Shown: positions 1-8,253 of the stretch, one piece after another | Layout: each line of letters begins with the position of its first letter | How positions within the stretch are numbered: position 1 is the first letter of the stretch | Program-made: the position numbers and the translations under genes | NCBI GenBank assembly: GCA_910584595.1 | Contig: CAJUBQ010000007.1 | Location: 27,491-91,490, forward strand | Direction: 5' to 3' | DNA length: 64,000 bases | DNA from: an uncultured Eubacterium sp. | Lineage (GTDB): Bacteria > Bacillota > Clostridia > Lachnospirales > Lachnospiraceae | Notes under the pieces: model-generated | Database searches by the model: none | Seen by the model: the letters and a program-made list of their open reading frames with translations, nothing else | Told to the model about the DNA's origin: nothing

Positions 1-1351
1 GATATTGATTCTGCAGCAGCTCCCCAACTGCACGAATACGACGATTTCCTAAATGATCTATATCATCATCATTTCCAATTTCCCATTCCAGATGCATATT
101 ATAATTAATGGAAGCAAAAATATCTTCTTTCGTAATATGCTTCGGAATAAGCAGATTTATATTTTTACGAAACAGCGCTTTTAATTCCTCATCATCTGCG
201 CCTTCATTTTCTTCTAAAAGCTTTTTCAGCGCCGGATAATAAACCAGCTCACGAATGCCAATTTCACTCGGATCGATCTGCGGACACCAGACACTGAAAT
301 CTACCATCATCGAAGACAGCACTTTTACATTGCGTTCCTCTGTCTGAATCCAGACATACGGAATCGCTGCATTCTGAATCTTTTCGGACGCCTCACGAGA
401 TAACGTTGTTCCCGGCTGCAGTTCGATGACTTCTCCTGTTTCCGGATCAGGGAAAGAAACCGCTTCCGCAAGCACCTGCCCTTTCAGCCGGTTTTTAAAA
501 TGAAGCTTTTTATTAAATTTATAACGTCCGACTTTTGCCAGATCATATCTTCTCGGATCAAAAAACATTGCTGTAATCAAGCTTTCCGCACTGTCCACAG
601 TCAACGGCTCACCCGGACGGATTTTCTTATATAATTCTAACAAACCCTGTTCATAATTCGTTGCAACGTCTTTTCCAAAACTTGCAACAATCTTTGGCTC
701 TTCCCCAAACAAATCTATAATTTCCTGATTTGTCCCGACGCCAAGCGCACGAACGAGCACTGTAATCGGCACCTTTCTTGTCCGGTCTACACGAACATAA
801 AATACGTCATTGGAGTCCGTCTCATATTCCAGCCATGCGCCACGGTTTGGAATAACGGTACAGGAATATAAAGTCTTGCCGACTTTGTCATGAGAAATCG
901 CATAGTAAATACCAGGAGAACGCACTAACTGACTAACAATTACACGTTCCGCGCCATTAATTACAAACGTACCCGTTTCAGTCATTAACGGAAGATCACC
1001 CATAAAAATCTCATGGTCGTTGATCTCGCCATTTTCTTTGTTATACAGTCTGACTTTTACCTTCAAAGGAGCCGCATAAGTCGCATCTCGTTCTTTACAC
1101 TCTGGAATCGTATATTTTACATCATCTTCACACAATGTAAAGTCAATAAAATCCAGACTCAGATGTCCGCTGTAATCGGAAATCGGAGAGATGTCTGCAA
1201 ATACTTCTTTCAGCCCTTCTTTTAAGAACCACTGATAGGAATCTTTTTGGACTTCAATCAGATTCGGCATTTCCAGAACCTCTTTTTGTCTCGAGTAACT
1301 CATACGTATACTTCTGCCAGTATTTACCGGACGTATTCTGTTCTTCTCCAT
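1..1351 (-). CDS. rpoB: RNA polymerase beta subunit, N-terminal 450 residues (3' end outside window)
   Basis: This is the N-terminal third of the RNA polymerase beta subunit, covering the protrusion and lobe domains that hold downstream DNA. The first residues read MEKNRIRPVNTGRSIRMSYS, followed by a typical beta N-terminus (IEVQKDSYQWFLKEGL). I start it at the ATG at 1349-1351, because GAGAGGTG lies just upstream on the minus strand (about 1361-1369). The gene runs off the left edge, so the catalytic parts are not visible. It follows rplL in the usual order but has its own promoter at 1486-1515, downstream of a terminator. Confidence 0.97.
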   Translation of the reverse strand, partial: MEKNRIRPVNTGRSIRMSYSRQKEVLEMPNLIEVQKDSYQWFLKEGLKEVFADISPISDYSGHLSLDFIDFTLCEDDVKYTIPECKERDATYAAPLKVKVRLYNKENGEINDHEIFMGDLPLMTETGTFVINGAERVIVSQLVRSPGIYYAISHDKVGKTLYSCTVIPNRGAWLEYETDSNDVFYVRVDRTRKVPITVLVRALGVGTNQEIIDLFGEEPKIVASFGKDVATNYEQGLLELYKKIRPGEPLTVDSAESLITAMFFDPRRYDLAKVGRYKFNKKLHFKNRLKGQVLAEAVSFPDPETGEVIELQPGTTLSREASEKIQNAAIPYVWIQTEERNVKVLSSMMVDFSVWCPQIDPSEIGIRELVYYPALKKLLEENEGADDEELKALFRKNINLLIPKHITKEDIFASINYNMHLEWEIGNDDDIDHLGNRRIRAVGELLQNQY

Positions 1352-1485
1352 ATGACGTTTCACCTCTCGTTCTTTATTTTCAACAAAAAAAGCACATATA
1401 GATATGGGCTGCAACTTTGCTACAATATGTTGTAGTATCGTAAAAAAGCGCAAAAAAGCCGATTTGCACAATAAGTGCAACGTAT

Positions 1486-1515
1486 ATGATAGCACAAGTC
1501 CTGCTGGTTCGTCAA
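1486..1515 (-). promoter_or_regulatory. sigma-A promoter for rpoB
   Basis: On the minus strand TTGACG (1510-1515) and TATCAT (1486-1491) are 18 bases apart. The transcript would start near 1480 and carry two small hairpins in its leader: TTGCAC/GTGCAA at 1464-1480 and CTACAA/TTGTAG at 1420-1435. The promoter lies after the rplL terminator, so rpoB can be made independently of the ribosomal proteins. Confidence 0.7.
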
Positions 1516-1543
1516 GGATTATTTTCCAAAATTTTTACAATAA

Positions 1544-1571
1544 AAAAGCAGCTCTGTTAAGAACTGCTTTT
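1544..1571 (-). terminator. terminator after rplL
   Basis: On the minus strand AAAAGCAG pairs with CTGCTTTT. The inner bases also pair (one T-G wobble), giving a 12-bp stem with a TAAC loop, followed by TTATTG. It starts 16 bases after the rplL stop codon. It may be leaky, as is known for rplL-rpoB junctions. Confidence 0.75.
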
Positions 1572-1586
1572 CTTACTTACATCAAG

Positions 1587-1952
1587 TTATTTTAATGTAA
1601 CCTTAGCGCCTTCAGCTTCCAGTTTTGCTTTCAATTCTTCTGCAGAAGCCTTATCAGCCTGCTCTTTTACAACCTTCGGAGCATTGTCTACAACTTCTTT
1701 TGCTTCCTTCAAGCCCAGACCTGTAGCTTCACGAACTACTTTAATAACTTTAACTTTGTTCGGGCCAACTTCTGTCAGCTCTACGTCAAATTCTGTCTTC
1801 TCTTCTGCTGCTTCTGCTGCGCCGCCTGCTGCTGCAACAACAACGCCTGCTGCTGCAGATACGCCGAATTCTTCTTCACATGCTTTTACTAAGTCATTTA
1901 ACTCTAATACGGTTAAGCCTTTGATTACCTCAATGATCTCAGCTGTAGTCAT
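1587..1952 (-). CDS. rplL: 50S ribosomal protein L7/L12
   Basis: L7/L12 is the flexible stalk protein that recruits translation factors to the ribosome. The protein is 121 residues, the usual length. It has an N-terminal dimerisation helix region (1-30), an Ala/Gly-rich hinge (about 33-50) and the C-terminal factor-binding domain, with the conserved VREATGLGLKEAKEVV stretch. AGGAGG lies 7 bases before the ATG. It follows rplJ by 45 bases and is followed by a terminator. L10 and L12 are normally made together from one leader-regulated transcript, and the arrangement here fits that. Confidence 0.98.
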   Translation of the reverse strand: MTTAEIIEVIKGLTVLELNDLVKACEEEFGVSAAAGVVVAAAGGAAEAAEEKTEFDVELTEVGPNKVKVIKVVREATGLGLKEAKEVVDNAPKVVKEQADKASAEELKAKLEAEGAKVTLK

Positions 1953-1997
1953 TTTTATTTCCTCCTGATTTTTACGATTCTTTATTCTTTCACAATT

Positions 1998-2543
1998 TTA
2001 AGCTTCTGCCGGAGCTTCCTCTGTTGAAGCTTCAGCCTCTGCCGGAGCAGCTTCTCCTTCGCCATCCTTCTCTGCAATCTGTTTGATAACACGAGCAAAG
2101 TTGGTAATTGGAGACTGGAAGCTTCCAAGCAGTCTGGACAGTAATTCTTCTCTGGACGGAATGCTTGAAATCTCTTTCATTGCTTCCGTATCATAGAAGT
2201 TGCCTTCTACAACGCCGGCTTTAATTTCCAACGCCGGAGCTGTCTTTGCAAATTTTGCAAGAATTCTAGCCGGAGCTGTCGCATCATCTTTCGAAATAGC
2301 GATAGCGTTCGGCCCTTCCAGAGAATCTGTAAGGCTTTCGAACTCTGTACCTTTAAAAGCAAAATTCATCAATGTATTTTTGTATACCTTGTACGTAATA
2401 CCAGCTTCTCTTAACTCTTTACGAAGCTGTGTATCCTGTGCAACGGTAAGGCCGCGGTAATCAACGATTACAACAGACTGGGCGTCTTTGATATTATCAG
2501 CAATTTCCTGCACGATCGGCTGCTTCAATTCTACTTTTGCCAC
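1998..2543 (-). CDS. rplJ: 50S ribosomal protein L10
   Basis: L10 anchors the L7/L12 dimers to 23S rRNA at the base of the stalk. The protein is 181 residues. The N-terminal domain has the typical VELKQPIVQEIADNIKDAQS start and the VIVDYRGLT motif. The C-terminal tail is rich in Ala and Glu (about 160-181). Clostridial L10 is often a little longer than the E. coli protein because of such a tail. AGGAGG is just upstream. The long leader before it (2544-2713) with a strong hairpin is where the L10-L12 complex is known to repress its own operon in other bacteria. Confidence 0.98.
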   Translation of the reverse strand: MAKVELKQPIVQEIADNIKDAQSVVIVDYRGLTVAQDTQLRKELREAGITYKVYKNTLMNFAFKGTEFESLTDSLEGPNAIAISKDDATAPARILAKFAKTAPALEIKAGVVEGNFYDTEAMKEISSIPSREELLSRLLGSFQSPITNFARVIKQIAEKDGEGEAAPAEAEASTEEAPAEA

Positions 2544-2713
2544 GAATGAGCACCTCCTTCATTTATTTTTATTGCTCAGTTCCGAGTTATTCTAATAAAC
2601 AATAAGCCTCTCTGAAAGACAGAGAGGCTTATTATCACGTTCACATCTGAAATAAACTCCTCGGCAGGCCATCTCTGTTACGCCATACGGCACCTGCTGT
2701 CTTCGGCAATATG
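2544..2713 (-). promoter_or_regulatory. L10 (rplJ) leader with attenuator-like hairpin
   Basis: The transcript from the promoter at 2720-2748 would have a leader of about 170 nt before rplJ. It holds a perfect 14-bp hairpin at 2601-2633 with a 5-nt loop, followed by GTTTATTAG on the minus strand. Rfam describes an L10 leader in this position in many bacteria. I infer that this is the autoregulated element; I cannot run a covariance search. Confidence 0.7.
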
Positions 2714-2719
2714 CTACAC

Positions 2720-2748
2720 ATTATAATATCATTATGATCTATTGTCAA
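2720..2748 (-). promoter_or_regulatory. sigma-A promoter for rplJ-rplL
   Basis: Perfect consensus on the minus strand: TTGACA (2743-2748), 17 bases, TATAAT (2720-2725). The -35 box lies just past the rplA stop codon (2752-2754), so rplJL can be driven separately from rplKA. Confidence 0.85.
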
Positions 2749-2751
2749 CAA

Positions 2752-3447
2752 TTATTTTACAAGACTTGCAGTATTAATCTTCACGCCAGGACCCATAGTA
2801 CAAGCTACTGTACAGCTTCTGAGATACTGGCCTTTTAATGCGCTTGGTCTTGCTTTAATAACTGCATCCATAAGGCTCTGGAAGTTGTCCGCCAACTGTT
2901 CTTCTGTAAAGGATGCTTTTCCAATCGGCACATGGATAATATTTGCCTTGTCTAATCTATACTCAATCTTACCGGCTTTAATATCGTTAATAGCTTTTGT
3001 AACATCCATCGTTACGGTACCGGCTTTTGGGTTTGGCATCAAGCCTTTTGGTCCGAGCACACGTCCCAGACGTCCAACAACACCCATCATATCAGGCGTA
3101 GCTACAACAACATCAAAATCCAGCCAGCCGTCGTTTTGAATCTTCGGAATCAGTTCTTCTCCGCCTACATGGTCTGCACCTGCAGCCTGCGCTTCATCTA
3201 ACTTCACGCCCTTTGCAAATACAAGCACCTTAACGGATTTACCGGTTCCGTGAGGCAGTACAACCGCGCCACGAACCTGCTGTTCTGCATGACGTCCGTC
3301 ACATCCGGTTTTGATATGCACTTCAATCGTTTCATCAAATTTTGAAGTTGCTGTCTTCTTAGCGAGTGCAAGCGCTTCAGCAGACTCGTACAGTTTTGCC
3401 TTGTCTACCTGCTTTGCAAGCTCCTGATACTTCTTACTTCTTTTCAT
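2752..3447 (-). CDS. rplA: 50S ribosomal protein L1
   Basis: L1 binds 23S rRNA at the mobile L1 stalk and helps release deacylated tRNA. In many bacteria it also represses its own operon. The protein is 231 residues, starting MKRSKKYQELAKQVDK. The open frame extends 15 codons further upstream, but AGGAGG lies correctly placed before the ATG at 3445-3447, so I use that start. The conserved GRLGRVLGPKGLMPNPK motif is present around residues 115-135. It follows rplK by about 100 bases. Confidence 0.98.
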   Translation of the reverse strand: MKRSKKYQELAKQVDKAKLYESAEALALAKKTATSKFDETIEVHIKTGCDGRHAEQQVRGAVVLPHGTGKSVKVLVFAKGVKLDEAQAAGADHVGGEELIPKIQNDGWLDFDVVVATPDMMGVVGRLGRVLGPKGLMPNPKAGTVTMDVTKAINDIKAGKIEYRLDKANIIHVPIGKASFTEEQLADNFQSLMDAVIKARPSALKGQYLRSCTVACTMGPGVKINTASLVK

Positions 3448-3546
3448 TTCATTACCTCCTAGTGGTTTTAGCGGGAAGTCCTCCCCTCCCACGATAAAGT
3501 ATTAAATTTGTCTTAAATTATTTGCCTAAGTCTTTTTTCACATTTG

Positions 3547-3972
3547 TTACTGTTCTACCTGAACACCCATACTTCTTGCCGTACCGGCAATCATGCTCAT
3601 TGCAGCTTCCAGAGATGCTGCGTTTAAATCAGGCATTTTCTGTTCAGCAATTTCCTGCAGTTTTGCTTTGGAAATCGTAGCCACCTTGTCTTTGTTCGGC
3701 ACAGCTGAACCGCTCTTAATGTTACATGCTTTTTTGATTAATACAGCTGCAGGCGGCGTCTTAGTAATAAAACTGAAACTGCGGTCTGCATACACAGTAA
3801 TAACTACAGGTATAATTGTATCTCCCTGATCTGCTGTTCTTGCATTAAACTGTTTTGTAAATTCCACGATATTTACACCGTGTTGGCCAAGTGCAGGACC
3901 AACAGGTGGCGCCGGAGTTGCTTTTCCGGCTGGAATCTGTAATTTTATATATCCTTCTACTTTCTTTGCCAT
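3547..3972 (-). CDS. rplK: 50S ribosomal protein L11
   Basis: L11 belongs to the GTPase-associated centre of the large subunit and is the target of thiostrepton-type antibiotics. The protein is 141 residues, the standard length. The N-terminal domain has the proline-rich GKATPAPPVGPALGQHGVNI stretch, and the C-terminal rRNA-binding domain ends in the typical GTARSMGVQVE. AGGAGG precedes the ATG. It is 32 bases downstream of nusG and 99 bases upstream of rplA. Confidence 0.98.
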   Translation of the reverse strand: MAKKVEGYIKLQIPAGKATPAPPVGPALGQHGVNIVEFTKQFNARTADQGDTIIPVVITVYADRSFSFITKTPPAAVLIKKACNIKSGSAVPNKDKVATISKAKLQEIAEQKMPDLNAASLEAAMSMIAGTARSMGVQVEQ

Positions 3973-4004
3973 TTTGGTTGCCTCCTAAACGTTTGATAGC
4001 TTGT

Positions 4005-4520
4005 CTATAGCTTCTTTACTTCTGCGAAACTTATTTCTACCGGCGTTTCGCGGCCGAATAAATCGACATTGATCGTCACAATCTGCTTACTGTGGTTCAT
4101 ACTCTGAATGACGCCGACCGTATCTTTCCAGACACCGCCGATTACCGTGACAGTATCACCTTCTTCAAAATCTACTACCACTTCCTCAGACTTGATTCCC
4201 AATGGCCACATCTCGGCTTCCGTGAGCGGTACCGGCTTTGATCCCGGACCTACAAATCCGGTCACTCCCCTGGTATTTCTGACAACGTACCAAGTGTCAT
4301 CATTCATCACCATGTTAATGAGTACGTAGCCCGGAAACATCTTCTTTTGAACCTGCTTTTTCGCACCATTCTTCAATTCAACAACTTCCTGCATCGGAAC
4401 TCTGACTTCAAGAATCTGATCTTCAAGATGTCTGTTTTCAATTGTCTTATCAATGTTCGCCTTGACCTTATTCTCATAACCGGAATAGGTATGAACGACA
4501 TACCAGTTCGTTTCTGCCAT
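4005..4520 (-). CDS. nusG: transcription elongation and antitermination factor NusG
   Basis: NusG binds elongating RNA polymerase through an N-terminal NGN domain (about residues 1-110, starting WYVVHTYSGYENKVK) and links it to other factors through a C-terminal KOW domain (GDTVTVIGGVWKDTVGVI). The length of 171 residues is typical. AGGAGG precedes the ATG. Its place between secE and rplK is universal, so this is the housekeeping NusG and not a LoaP- or RfaH-like paralog of the kind often found beside glycan operons. Confidence 0.97.
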   Translation of the reverse strand: MAETNWYVVHTYSGYENKVKANIDKTIENRHLEDQILEVRVPMQEVVELKNGAKKQVQKKMFPGYVLINMVMNDDTWYVVRNTRGVTGFVGPGSKPVPLTEAEMWPLGIKSEEVVVDFEEGDTVTVIGGVWKDTVGVIQSMNHSKQIVTINVDLFGRETPVEISFAEVKKL

Positions 4521-4532
4521 CCTCGCTCCTCC

Positions 4533-4739
4533 TTATAAATTCACCAGGAAATCAACACCATACTGAATAATAAAATCCAGCAGAGCAATAATCACACCTA
4601 AAATGACTGATACTATGACAACTGCTGTTGTCTCTTTGGCAAGCTGTTCTTTTGTCGGCCACATAATTTTCGAAAATTCGGCCTTAAGACCGGTAAACCA
4701 GTCCGACTTTTGGGTTTCTATCTCTTTTTCTTTTCCCAT
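4533..4739 (-). CDS. secE: protein translocase subunit SecE
   Basis: SecE is the small clamp subunit of the SecYEG channel in the cell membrane. The protein is 68 residues. It has a charged N-terminus, the conserved amphipathic helix with the SKIMWPTKEQL motif, and one C-terminal membrane span (about residues 38-60, rich in Val and Ile). This short one-span form is usual in Firmicutes. It lies 12 bases before nusG and 30 bases after rpmG. Confidence 0.96.
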   Translation of the reverse strand: MGKEKEIETQKSDWFTGLKAEFSKIMWPTKEQLAKETTAVVIVSVILGVIIALLDFIIQYGVDFLVNL

Positions 4740-4769
4740 CTACTTGTCACTTCCTTTGCTCAATCCGAA

Positions 4770-4919
4770 TTATTTGGTTTCCTTGTGTAAAGTATGCTTT
4801 CTGCAAAATCTGCAATACTTTTTGGTTTCCATTCGATCCGGATGAGTTTTCTTTTCCTTCGTCATGTTGTAATTACGCTGCTTGCATTCTGTACATGCCA
4901 ATGTAATTCTTGTGCGCAC
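4770..4919 (-). CDS. rpmG: 50S ribosomal protein L33 (GTG start)
   Basis: L33 is a small zinc-ribbon protein of the large subunit. I read a 49-residue protein starting MRTRITLACTECKQRNY and ending in the typical basic tail CRFCRKHTLHKETK. The two Cys pairs (CTEC and CRFC) are intact, so this is the zinc-binding form. The start codon is GTG (4917-4919) with GGAGG 8 bases upstream. It is the first gene of the rpmG-secE-nusG transcript. Confidence 0.95.
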   Translation of the reverse strand: MRTRITLACTECKQRNYNMTKEKKTHPDRMETKKYCRFCRKHTLHKETK

Positions 4920-4987
4920 AACTTCCACCTCCATAAAATTCTTTTAATTTTAGGCATAAAAAAAAGACCTACTTCCATCGCCCACTT

Positions 4988-5016
4988 AGAATAGCACGAT
5001 TATGCCCGTTCGTCAA
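4988..5016 (-). promoter_or_regulatory. sigma-A promoter for rpmG-secE-nusG
   Basis: On the minus strand TTGACG (5011-5016) and TATTCT (4988-4993) are 17 bases apart, about 70 bases upstream of the rpmG start. Confidence 0.75.
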
Positions 5017-5050
5017 CAGATTTCTGAAAAAATTTATATTATCTGCTATA

Positions 5051-5078
5051 TAAAGCAATCCATAAAACTCTCCGATAT
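5051..5078 (+). promoter_or_regulatory. sigma-D/sigma-28-type (flagellar) promoter before the FlxA-like gene
   Basis: TAAA (5051-5054), 16 bases, TCCGATAT (5071-5078). This matches the flagellar sigma consensus TAAA-N14-16-GCCGATAA. It lies 79 bases before the ATG. Confidence 0.65.
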
Positions 5079-5156
5079 TAATATATAATATCTTACAATT
5101 ATCTTTGTGACGTAGTGGGAAAAGGATTTCAAATATTTTTATCAAGGAGGAAAAAA

Positions 5157-5879
5157 ATGAGCATAACAGGGATTCGTTCTGTAAGTGGTGACATCAGTGT
5201 AAAAAAATCCTCAAACGATAGTTATGAAACAAATATTAAAAAGCAAATTCATACGTTAGAGGAGAAAATGAAAGCCATTTCCAATGATGATGAAAAACCG
5301 GCAGAACAAAAAACAAAGGAAAAGCAAGCTGCGCAAGAACAATTGCAAAACTTAAATCAAGAGTTAAGAGAGTATCAGATACGCAAACAACAGGAAGAAG
5401 CCGCAAAAAAGCAGGAGGCCATCAAAGAAGCTCTTTCAGACGCCAGTCAGCCACAGGCGGACACTTTATCTGCCGGATTAGATGCATCCGAAACAGGTGT
5501 GATGGTAACGCTTTCTTCCACTCACGAACAACTGTCCGGCATGGTACGTCTGAGAAACGATCTGCAAGGGAAGCAGCGAACGGCGGAAACAGAAGAAGAA
5601 AAAGCTGATCTTGAAAAAAAGATTAATAATCTTTCCCGGGGAATCGGCAAAAAAATGTCTGCTGCAAGCGATACAATATCAGATCATCAAAAAACGGTCC
5701 GAAAAGAAGACGACAACAAACAGCCAAAAACTGAATATGGCGCTAAATATGGTAAAGAAGAAGTTTTTTGGGCAGACGCAAAACCAATCGAAAAAAATAA
5801 ATCCGCAGCTGCGGCAGACAAGCCTTTGCTAAATAATAAAAACAGACCTTTCGACAATATTTCATATGTCATAAAATAA
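5157..5879 (+). CDS. FlxA-like coiled-coil protein
   Basis: A 240-residue, charged protein. A long coiled-coil with heptad-like Glu/Lys/Gln repeats covers about residues 25-95, then comes a more variable Ala/Ser-rich part and a basic tail. The start MSITGIRSVSGDISVK and the coil resemble FlxA-like proteins, which are co-expressed with flagella but have no firm function. It has no signal peptide or membrane span, so if exported it would go through the flagellar apparatus. I chose the ATG at 5157 because AAGGAGG lies 7 bases upstream. A sigma-D-type promoter precedes it, which supports a flagellar role. Confidence 0.6.
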   Translation: MSITGIRSVSGDISVKKSSNDSYETNIKKQIHTLEEKMKAISNDDEKPAEQKTKEKQAAQEQLQNLNQELREYQIRKQQEEAAKKQEAIKEALSDASQPQADTLSAGLDASETGVMVTLSSTHEQLSGMVRLRNDLQGKQRTAETEEEKADLEKKINNLSRGIGKKMSAASDTISDHQKTVRKEDDNKQPKTEYGAKYGKEEVFWADAKPIEKNKSAAAADKPLLNNKNRPFDNISYVIK

Positions 5880-5918
5880 ATTATTCACAGTTCCTTAGAA
5901 GATCTTACCGTTCATATT

Positions 5919-5979
5919 TTCTGAATACAATATATGACTGCATCAAATTATCTGCAACAGCCGTATATTGTGTTCAGAA
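5919..5979 (+). terminator. hairpin after the FlxA-like gene
   Basis: A 16-bp stem (5919-5934 with 5964-5979, one wobble pair), followed by ACATCATATTTTCTCC. It probably ends the FlxA-like transcript, although the T-run is weak. Confidence 0.5.
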
Positions 5980-6053
5980 ACATCATATTTTCTCCTATTA
6001 CATGGTCTTTCCAAAAAATGAGTAAAAAAATGCAACTTTTTTCCAACTGAATC

Positions 6054-6080
6054 TAATGTAATCAGATTATTTTCCGATAA
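6054..6080 (+). promoter_or_regulatory. sigma-D/sigma-28-type promoter before the FliD-like gene
   Basis: TAAT (6054-6057), 15 bases, TCCGATAA (6073-6080). Seven of eight bases match the flagellar -10 consensus with optimal spacing, 71 bases before the ATG at 6152. Confidence 0.7.
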
Positions 6081-6151
6081 TCATATAAATGGATTTATTA
6101 TGCCCATACAGTTTCGGCTGTAATTTCATGGAAGAAAGGAGGGGCTTTTTT

Positions 6152-7459
6152 ATGGCACTAGCAATTGGCTCTGCTTATGATTATTATTTAAAAACCTATG
6201 GTTCACAGCAAACATCACGTTATGACTCCCATAGGAAGGAAGACTTGCGCGATACCGTTAACAAGATCAAGATATTAAATAAAGAATCTCCTCTGTATAA
6301 GGTCAGAATGTCCGGCGATGTACAAAAATATGCCATCGACATTAAAGAAAGCGCAAGAAATATTAAAAATATTGTGGCAGCTTTTTCAGAAAGCGAACAA
6401 GGCATTGGCGCAGCTTTCCAAAAAAAGATTGCGGCTTCCAGCAACCCGGATGCAGCGACTGCAGTTTATATTGGCGACAGTTCGTCTTTAACTACTAATG
6501 ATGGATTTGAACTGGAAATCATGCAGCTTGCTTCTCCACAGACAAACGTTGGAAACTTCCTAAAACGTGATGAATACGATTTCCTGCCGGGCAGCTATTC
6601 TTTTGATTTGAACATGAATGCAAACTCCTACGAATTCCAGTATAATATTAACGTTGGCGATACAAATGGCGACGTTCTCTTTAAGCTGGCTCGACTCGTA
6701 AACAATGCTCATATCGGCCTAAAGGCAGATATTTTAAACGGCTCGCAGGACATGGCTTCTTTACGTCTGGAATCCAAACAAACAGGTCTTTCCCCACAGG
6801 AAAGTTCATTATTTAAAATTATTCCGGAAAACACGCATGAGTCAAAACAGGCCATGCAGATTCTTGGCATTGACGTTGTAGCCGCAATGGCGGAAAATTC
6901 TTCATTCCTGTTAAACGGGACGAAGCATAGCTCGTATTCCAATACTTTTACGATCAATAATACATTTTCCGTCACACTGAATAACACGACTCCTAAAAAT
7001 GAACCGGTAACGATTGGTTTTAAACCTGGTTCTGAGGCATTGACAGATGATGTACAGTCATTAGTAGATTCTTTTAATTCTATGATACAGATTGCTGACG
7101 AGCATTCCGATATGCCTTCATCCAATGAAAAATTACTAAAGGATATGGGAAATGTGGCCAAAACATTTTCTTCCTCGTTTTCCCCATTTGGTTTGTCGGT
7201 ATCAGAAAAAGGAATTATCAGCGTTGACCGGGAAAAATTAACAGAATCCGTTCTGTCTGAAGATGCAGACCAAACGATTGGCGTTTTAAATCGTTTTAAA
7301 GACGCCATTGGGCACAAAGCGGACGAAGCTTCCTTGGACCCAATGAACTATGTGAAAAAAATACTTGTTGCTTACAAAAACCCGAATTCAACAAAAAATT
7401 TTGTATGCCCATACATCTCATCTGTTTATTCCGGTATGATGGTAGACCGGATTTGTTAA
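6152..7459 (+). CDS. FliD-like flagellar cap protein
   Basis: A 435-residue protein that resembles FliD (hook-associated protein 2), which caps the filament and guides flagellin folding. The FliD-like signs are a beta-rich middle part (FTINNTFSVTLNNTTPKNEP), then TDDVQSLVDSFNSMIQIAD, and the GIISVDREKL...VGVLNRF-like C-terminal pattern with a short end (PYISSVYSGMM) that some Lachnospiraceae FliD proteins also carry. There is no signal peptide, as expected for a flagellar export substrate. AAAGGAGG precedes the ATG at 6152; an in-frame start 63 bases earlier lacks a site. The cap terminal coils look short, so it could be a FliD paralog rather than the main cap. Confidence 0.6.
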   Translation: MALAIGSAYDYYLKTYGSQQTSRYDSHRKEDLRDTVNKIKILNKESPLYKVRMSGDVQKYAIDIKESARNIKNIVAAFSESEQGIGAAFQKKIAASSNPDAATAVYIGDSSSLTTNDGFELEIMQLASPQTNVGNFLKRDEYDFLPGSYSFDLNMNANSYEFQYNINVGDTNGDVLFKLARLVNNAHIGLKADILNGSQDMASLRLESKQTGLSPQESSLFKIIPENTHESKQAMQILGIDVVAAMAENSSFLLNGTKHSSYSNTFTINNTFSVTLNNTTPKNEPVTIGFKPGSEALTDDVQSLVDSFNSMIQIADEHSDMPSSNEKLLKDMGNVAKTFSSSFSPFGLSVSEKGIISVDREKLTESVLSEDADQTIGVLNRFKDAIGHKADEASLDPMNYVKKILVAYKNPNSTKNFVCPYISSVYSGMMVDRIC

Positions 7460-7523
7460 AGTGGCATTCTCACAAGAATTTATATTTAAATTTATCTTTT
7501 CAAATTTATTGCGCAATAAAAGC

Positions 7524-7590
7524 CATAATATCTGCTCCCATATATAAAACAGATCAGATATTGTGGTTTTGTTGTTTTATTATTGTTTTA
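7524..7590 (+). terminator. terminator after the FliD-like gene
   Basis: CATAATATCTG (7524-7534) pairs with CAGATATTGTG (7555-7565) with one G-U pair, followed by a T-rich run (GTTTTGTTGTTTTATTATTG). Confidence 0.55.
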
Positions 7591-7716
7591 TAAATCTATA
7601 AAATCCGGTATCCATCCTATTCCAAAAATATCTTTACAATTATATCGGCATGTATTACTATATCTTTGCAGGATGCGAATACAAAAACATATATCGATTA
7701 CGAAAGGAAATGCATT

Positions 7717-8148
7717 ATGAATCAGTTGAAGACTTTACGGAAACAACGCAATATATCCCAGGCAGATATTGCAAACGAACTCGGTATAAAGCCGGCTGCT
7801 GTTTCAAAATATGAGACAGGACGTGTTCCTTTATCTGAAGATTCCATTGAAAAACTTTGCGCTATGCTGCATGTATCAGCAGATGAATTACTGGGCCTTC
7901 CAACAGCTTCCCATACAGCCGCTTCCGAAAAAACATCTGTGCATTCAAAAGCCGCCGGCCAGATTTATCCTGCCTCTGTCTCACTGGAAGATTATTTACT
8001 TACACTCCTTAATACCATTGCAAAGCAGAAAAAACAAATGGACCAGACCATCCGTAATTTGCATTTATGCGGAATCCCAAAAGCTACCATTGCACGCGTA
8101 ACCGCTATTAGTGAATCCGAAATACAAAAGCTGCTGGACACAATGTAA
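7717..8148 (+). CDS. XRE-family helix-turn-helix regulator
   Basis: A 143-residue DNA-binding protein. Residues 1-57 form a classic XRE/Cro-C1 domain (LKTLRKQRNISQADIANELG, then PAAVSKYETGRVPLS). After a linker, the C-terminal part (about 95-143) looks like a second short helical domain with another possible HTH (GIPKATIARVTAISESEI). GAAAGG lies upstream of the ATG at 7717; the frame is open further upstream but without a ribosome site. Its place between the FliD-like gene and the glycosyltransferases makes it a candidate local regulator. The target is unknown. Confidence 0.8.
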   Translation: MNQLKTLRKQRNISQADIANELGIKPAAVSKYETGRVPLSEDSIEKLCAMLHVSADELLGLPTASHTAASEKTSVHSKAAGQIYPASVSLEDYLLTLLNTIAKQKKQMDQTIRNLHLCGIPKATIARVTAISESEIQKLLDTM

Positions 8149-8175
8149 ACAGTCCCCTGCTTCCTGTCTTTTCTC

Positions 8176-8238
8176 CTGTTTTTCGAGAATATATGGCAAA
8201 TACATTAAGGACTTTTGCCATGTACTGTCGAAAAACAG
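8176..8238. repeat. large nested hairpin between convergent genes
   Basis: CTGTTTTTCGA (8176-8186) pairs with TCGAAAAACAG (8228-8238), and inside it ATGGCAAA (8193-8200) pairs with TTTGCCAT (8214-8221). It sits between the XRE gene and the convergent glycosyltransferase gene. It could be a bidirectional terminator, although neither side has a good T-run. Confidence 0.5.
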
Positions 8239-8253
8239 ACAAATGACTGCAGG

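Noticed and set aside
1684..3829. Plus-strand open frames over rplL, rplJ, rplA and rplK
   Set aside because: They are exact shadows of ribosomal protein genes, lack ribosome sites and have no family motifs.
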